Of a stretch of DNA of 64,000 nt, positions 41,201 through 49,256 are shown piece by piece; within the stretch, counting starts at the first letter, position 1, and each line of letters opens with the position of its first letter. The notes below the pieces were generated by a model. The model was not told where the DNA came from and ran no database searches. It was given only the letters and a program-made list of their open reading frames with translations. Position numbers and translations under genes: made by a program. The DNA comes from Psychroflexus montanilacus (lineage in GTDB: Bacteria > Bacteroidota > Bacteroidia > Flavobacteriales > Flavobacteriaceae). The stretch covers positions 62,001 through 126,000 of the forward strand of contig NZ_JAIQZC010000005.1 in the NCBI RefSeq assembly GCF_020164535.1. The letters are read 5' to 3'.

Positions 41201-42265
41201 GATTTTCTCTAAACTTTTGCCATCTTTGAAAAAATTCTTCGCTTCATCAATTGTAGGTTGGATGTGACCATCTATTTCTGCAATATCTTTAAGAATAGGA
41301 GTCCAAAACAATTCTTCTTTATTCACATCATAACGCCAACCTCCAACTCTGGCAAGACTCTCTGCTTCATTGAAAAGGTTATTGATAAGCTTAAGGTTTT
41401 TCTCAGCTTTTTTACGGTCTGTGACATCTCGTATTACGCATAGTATTTCAGATTCAAAATTTTCTCTTTGTATAACAGTCACATTCATGCTGAACCACTT
41501 CTGAGTACCGTTTCTGTTCAGATCATACTCAACAGGAATGCTAGAATTATAAAGCTTACTTGCCTTTACAGCTAACTTAAGCTGGTACACAAGTTTTTTG
41601 TCGATTTCTAAATTGTCTAAATGCTGACCAATAAAACTGGATTTGTCTACGAGTAAGTTATCTTCTCTTCCATAAAACTCTATGAATTTGTAATTGGAAT
41701 CCAGCAAAAAGACCATGTCTCCAGTATTGTTGAGCAAAGTTTGAAACCTGCTCTTCCCATCAGAAATACTTTCATTGAGTTCTTTGAGTTCAAGTCTCTC
41801 CTTATGCGCTATGATTTTATCCATCACTTCTTCAGAAAGTTGATCAAGAATCTCTTTTTGGTCTTTTGTAAGGTCTTTTGGTTTGGAATCAAACACACAA
41901 ATGGTTCCTAAAGCATAACCTTCATCATCGACAATTGATTTTCCTGCATAAAACTTAACGCTTGGATTGTTTTGTGAGGCTTTTATAATTTTAGGATCTT
42001 TTTCCCTATCTACATCCGGGATCACTTTAAGTTTTTCCGGATTGTCGATAGTCAAATTGCAAAATGTGTTTTCCCTGGAGAATTCTTTTTTGTCGTGGTT
42101 ATAACTTGATTTTATCCATAACCTTTTATCATCAATAAAACTGATATGTGCATAAGAACAATCACAGACTATCGCTGCGATTTTCGCAAGCCGATCAAAA
42201 CTTTTGTCTTTTTCAGAATCAATAATCTTATAGTTATAAAGTGCTTTCAGTCTGTCTTTTTCCAT
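38297..42265 (-). CDS. Hybrid sensor histidine kinase (GAF, PAS repeats, HisKA, HATPase, two receivers, HPt)
   Basis: A 1322-aa cytoplasmic phosphorelay protein with no membrane segment. Order: GAF (about 20-165), four PAS/PAC units (about 175-680), HisKA with phospho-acceptor His700 (ANMSHEIRTPLNG), HATPase (about 805-920; GTGLGLAISDKIL), a first receiver-like domain (about 932-1050) whose phospho-site position is Asn983 (VIFINQE), a second, complete receiver (about 1070-1190) with Asp1125 (FSDIQMPNMNGY) and Lys in ISKP, and a C-terminal HPt with His1268 (LAHKVKGTA). The intact route is His700 to Asp1125 to His1268, then an unknown response regulator encoded elsewhere. The ligand is unknown; there is no adjacent regulator gene. 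Confidence 0.93.
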   Translation of the reverse strand: MEKDRLKALYNYKIIDSEKDKSFDRLAKIAAIVCDCSYAHISFIDDKRLWIKSSYNHDKKEFSRENTFCNLTIDNPEKLKVIPDVDREKDPKIIKASQNNPSVKFYAGKSIVDDEGYALGTICVFDSKPKDLTKDQKEILDQLSEEVMDKIIAHKERLELKELNESISDGKSRFQTLLNNTGDMVFLLDSNYKFIEFYGREDNLLVDKSSFIGQHLDNLEIDKKLVYQLKLAVKASKLYNSSIPVEYDLNRNGTQKWFSMNVTVIQRENFESEILCVIRDVTDRKKAEKNLKLINNLFNEAESLARVGGWRYDVNKEELFWTPILKDIAEIDGHIQPTIDEAKNFFKDGKSLEKINQKVIECIKFNTSYTGEFEALTAKKKPIWALVNIKPEIVDGECIGVYGSFQDITEIKNTKEKLKKERGRLNDIINATNLGTWEWNVQTGEAVFNNRFVDMLGYTTREIPLVNSIEVWNKATHPDDLRKSDLKLQEHFEGKTEFYQIELRLKHRLGHWIWVLDKGKVISWTDDGKPEWMFGTHQDISDKKALEKELKQNVQQFKNIFELSPIGIVITDFASGEFLDVNKAMQDMIGYDEEEILGMSIWTITPEKQITQTDSKQINYLKDLKKIGPLERVIRTKSGKLLTVVINGLIHFDKNGKRIVISTLQDVTEQKRIEKKLKNSKTEAVKASQAKSEFVANMSHEIRTPLNGVIGFSDLLMKTPLNEVQHQYMKTVFQSANILLDLINDVLDFSKIESGKLQLDTAKTSLLSIVEEVADLTKYEAHKKGLELILIVEEKVPDYVWIDGVRIKQILMNLINNSIKFTNKGFVKLSISFKSKANHLSNLIFSVEDSGIGIAKENQKKIFNAFIQEDTSVTKKYGGTGLGLAISDKILNLMNSKLRLKSKIGQGSKFYFEVALQSEYNKEKEIQNIDNFKNILVISTVKEHFETIKNHLKSFDVKINYVKNLDSASTKMTDISPEVIFINQECSIDESCHLVSRLKTHSKSKNVRFVLLSRSNSTEEYEEKNFLKHFDQLITKPIKKGDLMQVFSDEKLNLSTSQENKLELEILEETAHLKFLVAEDNLINMELIKSYLKNIYSDVEIFEAEDGHKAFSLFKKHQPDIIFSDIQMPNMNGYELTRAIRAEKNGKTVPIIAITAGTVKGTKEKCLEAGMDDYISKPILQESIRNIILKFSIKISEKSIEPQTKEKESEIKKKDEPGAFEKEHLMEMIGHNEMFFNELIKLADETLNETLIDLMEVEEEDTLKKLAHKVKGTALNLGATSLSDCALKIEKSKIKNKKEFESQKQKLSNEIKNLIDSLPVLT

Positions 42266-42329
42266 ACCAATAAAATACCAACATAAATTTAAGATATAAT
42301 TTAGAATACAGCAATGTTAATCATGAAAA

Positions 42330-42359
42330 AAAGGCAATTAATATAAAATAATTGCCTTT
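42330..42359 (-). terminator. Terminator of the pyrE-SRPBCC operon
   Basis: AAAGGCAATTA (42330-42340) pairs with TAATTGCCTTT (42349-42359), 11 bp, loop of 8. On the minus strand it runs into a T-rich stretch. Confidence 0.75.
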
Positions 42360-42406
42360 AGCTTATCATTGTGATTGGTAAATTGTAATCAGAAATTTTT
42401 GAAAAT

Positions 42407-42799
42407 CTATATGCTTGTCAAGTTTTCACTTAGTGTTGTAATGAATTTTTTGATTGGATTTTTGATCATCATAGCCATCATGCTATTGAATTCTCCTTCA
42501 AAAATCAATTGAACTTCAGATTGGCTTTCAGCAATAGCTTCTATCTCACCTCTCAATGTAAAAGGAAGTTTGTCACTTGCTGCAGCGAGAACTACAAGGT
42601 GGTGAGGTTCAGTTTTATCAAGTTTAAGTTTTATAGCGGGCATTCCTTTCAATTGAAAAAGAAAACTTTCTTCGGAAAGCATTTCAAATTTTTCAATTCC
42701 TTCTGGCATTAGTTTTTCAAAATTTTCTACATTTTTAAGAAACTCATAGGTTTCTTTTTGACTTTTGGCTACGGTTTTCTTTTCGCTTTCTATGTGCAT
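42407..42799 (-). CDS. SRPBCC (START-like) family protein
   Basis: A 130-aa soluble protein with the helix-grip features of the SRPBCC superfamily: an opening strand (KKTVAKSQKETYEFLKNVEN), a strand-rich centre and a long C-terminal helix (MIKNPIKKFITTLSENL). These proteins bind hydrophobic ligands; the ligand here is not known. The start codon lies 2 bp after the pyrE stop, so the two are an operon, and a terminator follows. Confidence 0.82.
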   Translation of the reverse strand: MHIESEKKTVAKSQKETYEFLKNVENFEKLMPEGIEKFEMLSEESFLFQLKGMPAIKLKLDKTEPHHLVVLAAASDKLPFTLRGEIEAIAESQSEVQLIFEGEFNSMMAMMIKNPIKKFITTLSENLTSI

Positions 42800-42801
42800 A
42801 G

Positions 42802-43446
42802 TTAGTGGTTCCAGTTGGCAGGATCTTTTCGCCAGGTTTTTAATAGTTCAACTTCAGTTTTATTAAGATAATTGGTTTTGTAAGCTTCTTCTAAAAGGAT
42901 GTCATAATTCCCCAAGGTATAGACATCCAAATGTTCGTCTTTGAAAGATTGTTCTGAAGCTTCAAAGCCGTAGGTGAAAATAGCCATCATTCCTTTTATA
43001 TTGGCTTGGCCTTCATTTTTTAAAGCATTCACAGCATTTAAACTGCTTTTTCCTGTACTGATTAGATCTTCTATGACAACTACATTGGCATGAGGGTCCA
43101 GTTTTCCTTCAATTTGATTTTGTCTGCCATGTTTTTTGGGCTCAGGTCTTACATATACAAAAGGCAAACCCAGATAGTCTGCAATAATAGCTCCTATACC
43201 GATAGCTCCAGTAGCAACTCCAGCAATCACATCTGGTTTACCAAAAAGCGTTTCTATAGGTTTTGCCATTTCTGAAACTATGAAATTTCGGATTGGCGGA
43301 TAGGATAAGATTATTCTGTTGTCGCAATAAATAGGAGATTTTAAGCCACTTGCCCAAGTAAATGGCTCTTGTGGATTTAATTTTATTGCGTTAATTTGCA
43401 GCAAAAGCTCTGCTGTTTTATGGGCTGTATTTTCATCTAAAATCAT
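42802..43446 (-). CDS. pyrE: Orotate phosphoribosyltransferase
   Basis: Makes orotidine monophosphate from orotate and PRPP in pyrimidine synthesis. 214 aa from the ATG at 43446 (a longer frame lacks family similarity). The PRPP-binding motif is VVVIEDLISTGKSS (122-135, Glu126-Asp127), and the N-terminal KLNPQEPFTWASGLKSPIY is typical of bacterial PyrE, with YVRPEPKKHG in the flexible loop region. It is divergent from the Nudix gene with just 8 bp between start codons; the TACATTTG box at 43452-43459 overlaps the Nudix start codon, so the pyrE message would be nearly leaderless. The SRPBCC gene follows at 2 bp. Confidence 0.94.
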   Translation of the reverse strand: MILDENTAHKTAELLLQINAIKLNPQEPFTWASGLKSPIYCDNRIILSYPPIRNFIVSEMAKPIETLFGKPDVIAGVATGAIGIGAIIADYLGLPFVYVRPEPKKHGRQNQIEGKLDPHANVVVIEDLISTGKSSLNAVNALKNEGQANIKGMMAIFTYGFEASEQSFKDEHLDVYTLGNYDILLEEAYKTNYLNKTEVELLKTWRKDPANWNH

Positions 43447-43451
43447 AGTTG

Positions 43452-43459
43452 CAAATGTA
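43452..43459 (-). promoter_or_regulatory. Promoter -7 box of pyrE, overlapping the Nudix start codon
   Basis: Minus-strand TACATTTG fits TAnnTTTG; it is 5 nt before the pyrE ATG and contains the first codon of the opposite gene (43455-43457). Confidence 0.5.
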
Positions 43460-44078
43460 TAAAGTTTTCGTGAATGATGTGCCAATAATATTGTCCACTC
43501 AAGAAAATATAGGTTCAAACTACACCAATATTCCCATAAAAAAAGCAAAACTAAAACGACTCATCCGCCAAATAGAGTCAGGAGAACTAGCTTATCTAAA
43601 TCTTTATCACAAAAAGGAACATAAACTTTTAAAACACCTTAAGAAAAAGCTCAAAGTGATTGTAGCTGGTGGTGGTTTGGTGTATAATTCCAGCAATGAA
43701 ATCCTCTTTATTTATCGAAATAAAAAATGGGATTTGCCCAAAGGAAAAGCCGAAAAAGGGGAGGACATTGAGCAAACAGCGCTGAGGGAAGTTGAAGAAG
43801 AAACACATGTAGAAGGTTTGGAAATTGTTTCCTTTTTACAAACTACCTACCACATTATCAACCGTAATTCCAAGTACAAGCTAAAGGAAACTCATTGGTT
43901 TGAAATGAAAACTGACTTTGATGGTGACCTCATTCCAGAAATTGCTGAAGGTATAAAAAAAGCCAAATGGAAAAATTTCGAGCAAACCCAAAAGGCTCTC
44001 AAGAAATCTTATGCCAACATCAAACTATTATTTCCAAAAGAATATTTAGTTCAGCACCCGAACGATAGGGTAAGTTAA
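43455..44078 (+). CDS. Nudix hydrolase
   Basis: A 207-aa protein from the ATG at 43455. The Nudix box runs 97-119: G97-x5-E103-x7-RE(111-112)-x2-EE(115-116), followed by TH118 where the consensus has Gly. Metal-binding glutamates are intact, so it probably still hydrolyses a nucleoside diphosphate derivative. A C-terminal extension (about 150-207) is unassigned. N-terminal 60 residues form a small domain ahead of the Nudix fold. It is divergent from pyrE across 8 bp and overlaps the 3' end of the convergent M14 lipoprotein gene by 33 bp. Substrate unknown. Confidence 0.87.
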   Translation: MYKVFVNDVPIILSTQENIGSNYTNIPIKKAKLKRLIRQIESGELAYLNLYHKKEHKLLKHLKKKLKVIVAGGGLVYNSSNEILFIYRNKKWDLPKGKAEKGEDIEQTALREVEEETHVEGLEIVSFLQTTYHIINRNSKYKLKETHWFEMKTDFDGDLIPEIAEGIKKAKWKNFEQTQKALKKSYANIKLLFPKEYLVQHPNDRVS

Positions 44079-45788
44079 ATGCGCCGATTCATAATGCTTT
44101 GAATGTTTGTGGATCCAGTTCAGTTGCGCGTACCAATTCCTAGCAAATTCAGCATCCTTTTTTTGCTTTTCTTCAAATTCAGCTTTTAACTCGGGATTTT
44201 TTTCAAAAATGGTGAGAGCTAAATCTTCGAAAACGTAGGGAGAAAAGCCTTCCTTTTGCTGAAGAATACTATCAAAGAAATTCCAGTTGAAAAACGAATC
44301 TACGGCCACAGGTTCCAAAGTTTCAATAATGTAGCGTAATCCAGGCTGATCTACTTTTACCACCACATCGCCTTGAGAGTACTGTTTTTCTAGAATTTTG
44401 GAAGAGACCTTAGTTTCAGAATGCAAATAATGACCTTCGTAGGCAGACGATCGGGTTTTAAAATCTACGATTCTGTATTCTTCAATTTCCACCAACGTAT
44501 CCTTTGCAAAACGCTCATAATCGATACCATTCCATTTCAGCAACTCTATCACATGAGACCATTGCTTTGGAATGATGTAAGCTTTTGGAATAGAAACAGA
44601 GTCTGTTGCTTTAAACTGATTATAATAGCTTACTTCCTTCTCGTAAGGTTTATCTTTTCTGAATTTAATTCTTGGTAGCTTAGTGATTTCGCTTGTTGAG
44701 CTTTCAAGTTCGTAACCTAAAAAGTTAAAGCGACTATGGCTTGACGAATCTACCTGAAAGTTAAGAGGATAGACTTTAGCCTTAGAAAACTGTTGAAAGT
44801 TATGTTCTCTTGCTTTTTGTATACTGCTTTTTTGTACGTGAGAAACTTCTACTAAAGTTTTGAGCATTTCAAACGTGCCTTCTACGCGCTTAGGATAAGG
44901 TTTTAGCATGTGTGTTTCAATCATTAAACCCAGTGTGTTCCACAATGTAGTATAACCAGAGGAGTACCTTGGTGAATCGTTAAACTGAGTAAATCCCTTT
45001 GTTGGACTTTCATTGAAGACATTCACATAAGGAGTGATTTCCCATTCTTTTTCTTTCAATTGGCTTTCAACTTCAGGGATAAATTGATTTTCCAATTGTT
45101 TACCTAATTGACCACCGAGCTTATTATGCTGAGTGAAAAGATGGGTAAGAGTATATTGATAATCGGCTCCGTTACTAACGTGAGTGTCAACAAAAACATC
45201 TGGATTGACCTCATGAAAAATACTGTAAAAAGCTTTGCTATTTTTGGTATCCGATTTCATGAAATCTCTATTGAGATCGTAGTTTTTTGCATTTCCTCTG
45301 AAGCCATATTCAGATGGACCACTCTGATTGGTTCTTGAATGTGAATTTCTATTTAAAGCCCCTCCGATGTTATAAATAGGAATAGCATGTAATACTACAT
45401 CGTTTGGTAGTGACCAATCACCATTGGATAAATCCTTAAAAAGCAGCATGGTCGCATCTATTCCATCAGACTCACCAGGATGAATTCCATTGTTAATCAA
45501 AAGCTTTAATGAGTTTTCTTCCAAATCTTTAGGAGTAAACTTAACTAGGTGAAGGGGTTTGCCACTATCAGTTTCATAAACTTCTTCCATCGAAATTCTA
45601 TCGTCTTTATCTGATAGAAATTCATAAAATTTAATAACTTCCTCATAAGTGGAAGTAGAGTCCCCTCCAGATCGTTCAAAAGCAATTTCAAATTCTGATG
45701 AGGATTCATCAGAGGTGTCCTTTTTGGTTGTAGTTTCACATGAGAATATGAAAATGGAAATAAGAAGTAGCAATCCGTATTTTGACAT
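44046..45788 (-). CDS. M14-family zinc carboxypeptidase-like lipoprotein
   Basis: 580 aa from the ATG at 45788, which opens lipoprotein signal MSKYGLLLLISIFIFSC (Cys17); a longer frame to 45911 adds no recognisable domain. Zinc-site residues His103 and Glu106 (GIHPGESDG), LNRDFMKSD and VDTHVSNGAD (later His) and the probable catalytic Glu in LMIETHMLKP are present, consistent with an M14 fold. It would act on peptides in the periplasm or at the surface. Different from the other M14 enzyme of the window in length and anchoring. Convergent with the Nudix gene (33-bp overlap) and divergent from the TonB-dependent receptor gene (63 bp). Confidence 0.87.
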   Translation of the reverse strand: MSKYGLLLLISIFIFSCETTTKKDTSDESSSEFEIAFERSGGDSTSTYEEVIKFYEFLSDKDDRISMEEVYETDSGKPLHLVKFTPKDLEENSLKLLINNGIHPGESDGIDATMLLFKDLSNGDWSLPNDVVLHAIPIYNIGGALNRNSHSRTNQSGPSEYGFRGNAKNYDLNRDFMKSDTKNSKAFYSIFHEVNPDVFVDTHVSNGADYQYTLTHLFTQHNKLGGQLGKQLENQFIPEVESQLKEKEWEITPYVNVFNESPTKGFTQFNDSPRYSSGYTTLWNTLGLMIETHMLKPYPKRVEGTFEMLKTLVEVSHVQKSSIQKAREHNFQQFSKAKVYPLNFQVDSSSHSRFNFLGYELESSTSEITKLPRIKFRKDKPYEKEVSYYNQFKATDSVSIPKAYIIPKQWSHVIELLKWNGIDYERFAKDTLVEIEEYRIVDFKTRSSAYEGHYLHSETKVSSKILEKQYSQGDVVVKVDQPGLRYIIETLEPVAVDSFFNWNFFDSILQQKEGFSPYVFEDLALTIFEKNPELKAEFEEKQKKDAEFARNWYAQLNWIHKHSKHYESAHLTYPIVRVLN

Positions 45789-45824
45789 TAGTATTTTTTT
45801 AGAATTTAAGCTTTTTAATTCGTT

Positions 45825-45832
45825 TACATTTG
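45825..45832 (+). promoter_or_regulatory. Promoter -7 box of the TonB-dependent receptor gene
   Basis: TACATTTG fits TAnnTTTG, ending 19 nt before the TTG start at 45852. Confidence 0.5.
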
Positions 45833-45851
45833 AAGTTCTAAAAATAAGCAC

Positions 45852-47915
45852 TTGAAACAGTTTAGCATCATTATCTTTTTTATTTCGGGCATAATTTTTT
45901 CTCAAAGTCAAAAAGACACGACCTCATTGGAAGAAGTCAATCTTAAAACTTCACTTGAAATAGAGAAAGCATACCAAGCACAATCCAATATTTCTTTTTT
46001 GAAACAGGAAGAGTTGTTGCAATCCAATCAAACTACCATAACGCCTATTTTAAATAAAATTCCGGGGATTTATATGCAGCAAGGTGGAATCAATACTACT
46101 AAAATCAATATCCGAGGAATAGGAGCCAGAGCACAATTTGAAACCAATCGGCTTAAGTTATATTATAACAATATACCCTTAAGCACAGCCAATGGGACAT
46201 CTATATTACATGACATCGATCTAACCACCATTTCTGAAGTAAAAGTTATTAAAGGACCTCAGGCAACCGAATTTGGTGCTGGACTTGGAGGCGTCATTCA
46301 GCTAGAATCGGTACTCAAAGATCAAACCTACGCTGAATCAGAGTTGCTTGTTGGAAGTTTTGATCTTCTAAAACAAAACTATTCGCTCAATGTTTCAGAA
46401 GGAAATAAAAGAATAAATCTGACTTATAACAATCTCAGTTCTGGTGGTTTTAGAGAAAACAGTAATTACCAGAGAGAGTCTTATTTTTTAAATTCAGAGT
46501 GGGATTTGTCTGAAACTTCAAAACTGCAATTGGTAGGACAAGTCATTCAATTAAAAGGCTTCATACCAAGTTCTCTTGGCAGAACCAATTTTGAAGAAAA
46601 CCCCACTCAAGCCGCTTTTACCTGGGGTCAGGCCAGGGGATATGAGTCTTACACCAGAGGAGTAGTGGGTCTTAATTATTCCAATCAAATAGGTTCCAAC
46701 ATTCAGCAAAATACAGCGGTGTTTACCAACATTCGAGACGCATACGAGCCAAGACCCTTCGATATTTTACAGGAAAAAAATACAGGGATTGGTCTTAGAC
46801 ATACCACTGAAGTTGATTTTGATTTATTCGGGCTTAACTCAAGGTTGAACATTGGTGGCGAATTTTTACGAGACGATTTCGACGTAGCTACTTTTGAAAA
46901 CAGATACCAAGAGAATGAAGGTCGAGGAACATTACAAGGAGAAACGCTGTCAGATTTAAATCAGAAAAGGCAATACATAGAAGGTTTTGCAACACTTGAT
47001 GTTTCATTGGCTAGAAAAATGGACTTAAAGTTAGGCCTGGCGACCAATAAAACGTCTTACGAAATCAACGATCAATTTTCGAGCCCAGAGAATTCTCAGA
47101 CTGGGGATTATGATTACGATCAAGTCTGGTTACCAAACTTAGTTGGGACCTATTCAATATCCAATAATCAAAAGATTTCAGCATCTGTAAGTAAAGGTTT
47201 CTCTGTACCAACAGTAGAACAAAGTTTAACAGAAGAAGGTGTGTTTAATACTGAACTAGACCCCGAAATAGGCTGGAATTATGAGATTGGCTATAAAGCC
47301 AAATGGTTTCAGGAAAAATTGTTTACAGAAGTCAGCGCATACTATATGGATGTAGATAATTTGTTGGTAGCTAGACGTGTAGCGGAAGACCGCTTTGTTG
47401 GAATAAATGCAGGTTCCACTTCTCACCCTGGAATAGAGTTTTCTATCAAATCGAACCTTAATTACCAATCCTGGCTAAAATTACAGCCTTATTTTAATGG
47501 TAGTTTCAATTTTTATGAATTTGATGAATTTGTAGATCAGGGTGAATCATTTTCAGGAAACGATCTTACAGGAGTGCCCTCTCAACAATTCAGTTTTGGT
47601 CTGGATGCACAGATAGGAGATAGGTTTTATTTATATTTCCAAACCAATGCGGTTTCAGAAATCCCTGTGAACGATGCTAATACTGAATTTGCTGAATCTT
47701 ATGCTTTCTCAAATGTGAAGCTAGAATATAGATTCCCAATTTTAAACACACTTTCAGCAAGAGTGAACCTAGGAATGAATAACGCATTTAATGAGAAGTA
47801 CGCTTCAAGTATAGTTACTAACGCAGTCGGCTTTGGAGGTAGTGAACCGAGGTATTTCTACCCCGGTGAACCTAGAAATTACTTCGGAAGTTTAGCTTTA
47901 AATTATACGTTCTAA
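45852..47915 (+). CDS. TonB-dependent outer-membrane receptor
   Basis: A 687-aa receptor for an unknown substrate, probably an iron chelate or vitamin. Signal peptide MKQFSIIIFFISGIIFSQS, then a TonB-box-like stretch (TSLEEVNLKT), the plug (ILNKIPGIYMQQGG; IRGIGARAQFETNRLKLYYN; EVKVIKGPQATEFGAGLGGV) and a 22-strand-type barrel ending in NYFGSLALNYTF with terminal Phe. There is no N-terminal carboxypeptidase-regulatory-like domain. The start codon must be TTG at 45852, because an in-frame TGA lies at 45831-45833 and no ATG or GTG intervenes; a promoter box 19 nt upstream fits this. Ends 52 bp before the convergent M20 gene. Confidence 0.9.
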   Translation: MKQFSIIIFFISGIIFSQSQKDTTSLEEVNLKTSLEIEKAYQAQSNISFLKQEELLQSNQTTITPILNKIPGIYMQQGGINTTKINIRGIGARAQFETNRLKLYYNNIPLSTANGTSILHDIDLTTISEVKVIKGPQATEFGAGLGGVIQLESVLKDQTYAESELLVGSFDLLKQNYSLNVSEGNKRINLTYNNLSSGGFRENSNYQRESYFLNSEWDLSETSKLQLVGQVIQLKGFIPSSLGRTNFEENPTQAAFTWGQARGYESYTRGVVGLNYSNQIGSNIQQNTAVFTNIRDAYEPRPFDILQEKNTGIGLRHTTEVDFDLFGLNSRLNIGGEFLRDDFDVATFENRYQENEGRGTLQGETLSDLNQKRQYIEGFATLDVSLARKMDLKLGLATNKTSYEINDQFSSPENSQTGDYDYDQVWLPNLVGTYSISNNQKISASVSKGFSVPTVEQSLTEEGVFNTELDPEIGWNYEIGYKAKWFQEKLFTEVSAYYMDVDNLLVARRVAEDRFVGINAGSTSHPGIEFSIKSNLNYQSWLKLQPYFNGSFNFYEFDEFVDQGESFSGNDLTGVPSQQFSFGLDAQIGDRFYLYFQTNAVSEIPVNDANTEFAESYAFSNVKLEYRFPILNTLSARVNLGMNNAFNEKYASSIVTNAVGFGGSEPRYFYPGEPRNYFGSLALNYTF

Positions 47916-47967
47916 AACCAAGGCTAAATTTATATAGTCTAATTTCTTATCTCTAACATCTATTAGT

Positions 47968-49245
47968 CTAGTTGTCTAAATAATCAATAGCTAACTGCGT
48001 CAAACTTTTGACACCTAAAAGCATTCCATCATCATCAATCATAAAATCTGGTGTGTGGTGGGGATAGGGCGTTTCGTTTCCAGGAGTCATGCCTCCAAGG
48101 AAAAAGTAAAACCCAGGTACTTCTTCTTGAAAAAAAGAAAAATCTTCACCTCCTGTAGTTGCTTTTACAAGCTCAACTTTATCTTCACCAGCTAGTTTTT
48201 GTAGAGTTGGAAGCATGTTTGCAGTCAACTCCAGGTCATTATAGGTAATGGCGGTGTTGTTTTGAAAAGTGATTTCAGCATCTCCACCATAAGCTTTAGC
48301 AATGGCAGGAACCATCTCATTCATCCGTCTGATGACCATTTCGCGCATATCTGGATCTAAGGTCCTTACTGTTCCTATCAACTCGGCAGATTCTGGAATC
48401 ACATTAAAACGTGTTCCGGCAGTGATTTTACCAACGGTTATGACCGCGGGCTCATCTACTAATTTTGCTTCACGGCTAATGATGGTTTGTAAGCCGTCTA
48501 TGATTTTTGCTGAAATCAAAATAGGATCCACACCCGTCCATGGAGCAGAACCATGAGAACCTTTTCCTTTTACATCGATGACAAATCGCTCAACCGCTGC
48601 CATTGTTCCACCTGGCTTATACCTTATGGTACCGACTGGAGTAGATGAATTGATGTGTAACCCAAAAATAGCATCAACATCAGGATTGTTTAAAACACCT
48701 TCTTCTATCATTAAGCTGGCACCTCCTTTTTCTCCAGGAGGAGGTCCTTCCTCAGCAGGCTGAAAAATAAATTTTACACTGCCGTTTAATAAATGTTTGT
48801 TTTTGACTAAAACTTCGGCTACTCCCATTAAAATAGCTGTGTGCGTATCGTGTCCACAGGCATGCATTACGCCAGTTTCAGTACCTAGAAATTCTGTCAC
48901 CACTTCACTTTTGAAAGGCAAATCATTGCGTTCAGTTACTGGTAAAGCGTCAATATCTGCCCTTAAAGCCACAACTTTACCTGGTTTTTCACCTTTAAGG
49001 GTAGCTACTACTCCTGTATGTGCAACTCCAGTCTGAACGTCAAGACCAAGACTTTCAAGATGTTTTGCAATTTTTTCTGCGGTTTTAAATTCTCTATTGG
49101 ATAATTCTGGATTTTGATGAAAATCATGTCTCCAGTCAATGACTTGTTTTTCAATGGATTCTATGTCTTTCAAAAGTTTTGAATCCATTTGTGAAAATGC
49201 ATTTGCAAAACACAAAATACATAATGTTGATAGTAAAAATTTCAT
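47968..49245 (-). CDS. Exported M20-family amidohydrolase
   Basis: A 425-aa secreted metallohydrolase with signal MKFLLSTLCILCFANAFS. The M20D motif CGHDTH (Cys130, His132, His135) and PAEEG (Glu165/Glu166) are the metal-binding and catalytic residues of the hippurate/N-acyl-amino-acid amidohydrolase group; a dimerisation domain (about 205-320) interrupts the catalytic domain. It probably deacylates amino acids or hydrolyses peptide-like bonds in the periplasm. It is the last gene of the coaD-DsrE-M20 string, 11 bp after the DsrE-like gene. Confidence 0.9.
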   Translation of the reverse strand: MKFLLSTLCILCFANAFSQMDSKLLKDIESIEKQVIDWRHDFHQNPELSNREFKTAEKIAKHLESLGLDVQTGVAHTGVVATLKGEKPGKVVALRADIDALPVTERNDLPFKSEVVTEFLGTETGVMHACGHDTHTAILMGVAEVLVKNKHLLNGSVKFIFQPAEEGPPPGEKGGASLMIEEGVLNNPDVDAIFGLHINSSTPVGTIRYKPGGTMAAVERFVIDVKGKGSHGSAPWTGVDPILISAKIIDGLQTIISREAKLVDEPAVITVGKITAGTRFNVIPESAELIGTVRTLDPDMREMVIRRMNEMVPAIAKAYGGDAEITFQNNTAITYNDLELTANMLPTLQKLAGEDKVELVKATTGGEDFSFFQEEVPGFYFFLGGMTPGNETPYPHHTPDFMIDDDGMLLGVKSLTQLAIDYLDN

Positions 49246-49256
49246 AGTTAAAATAT

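Noticed and set aside
45789-45911. N-terminal extension of the M14 lipoprotein gene
   Set aside because: Would bury a clean lipoprotein signal inside the protein and run across the divergent receptor promoter.
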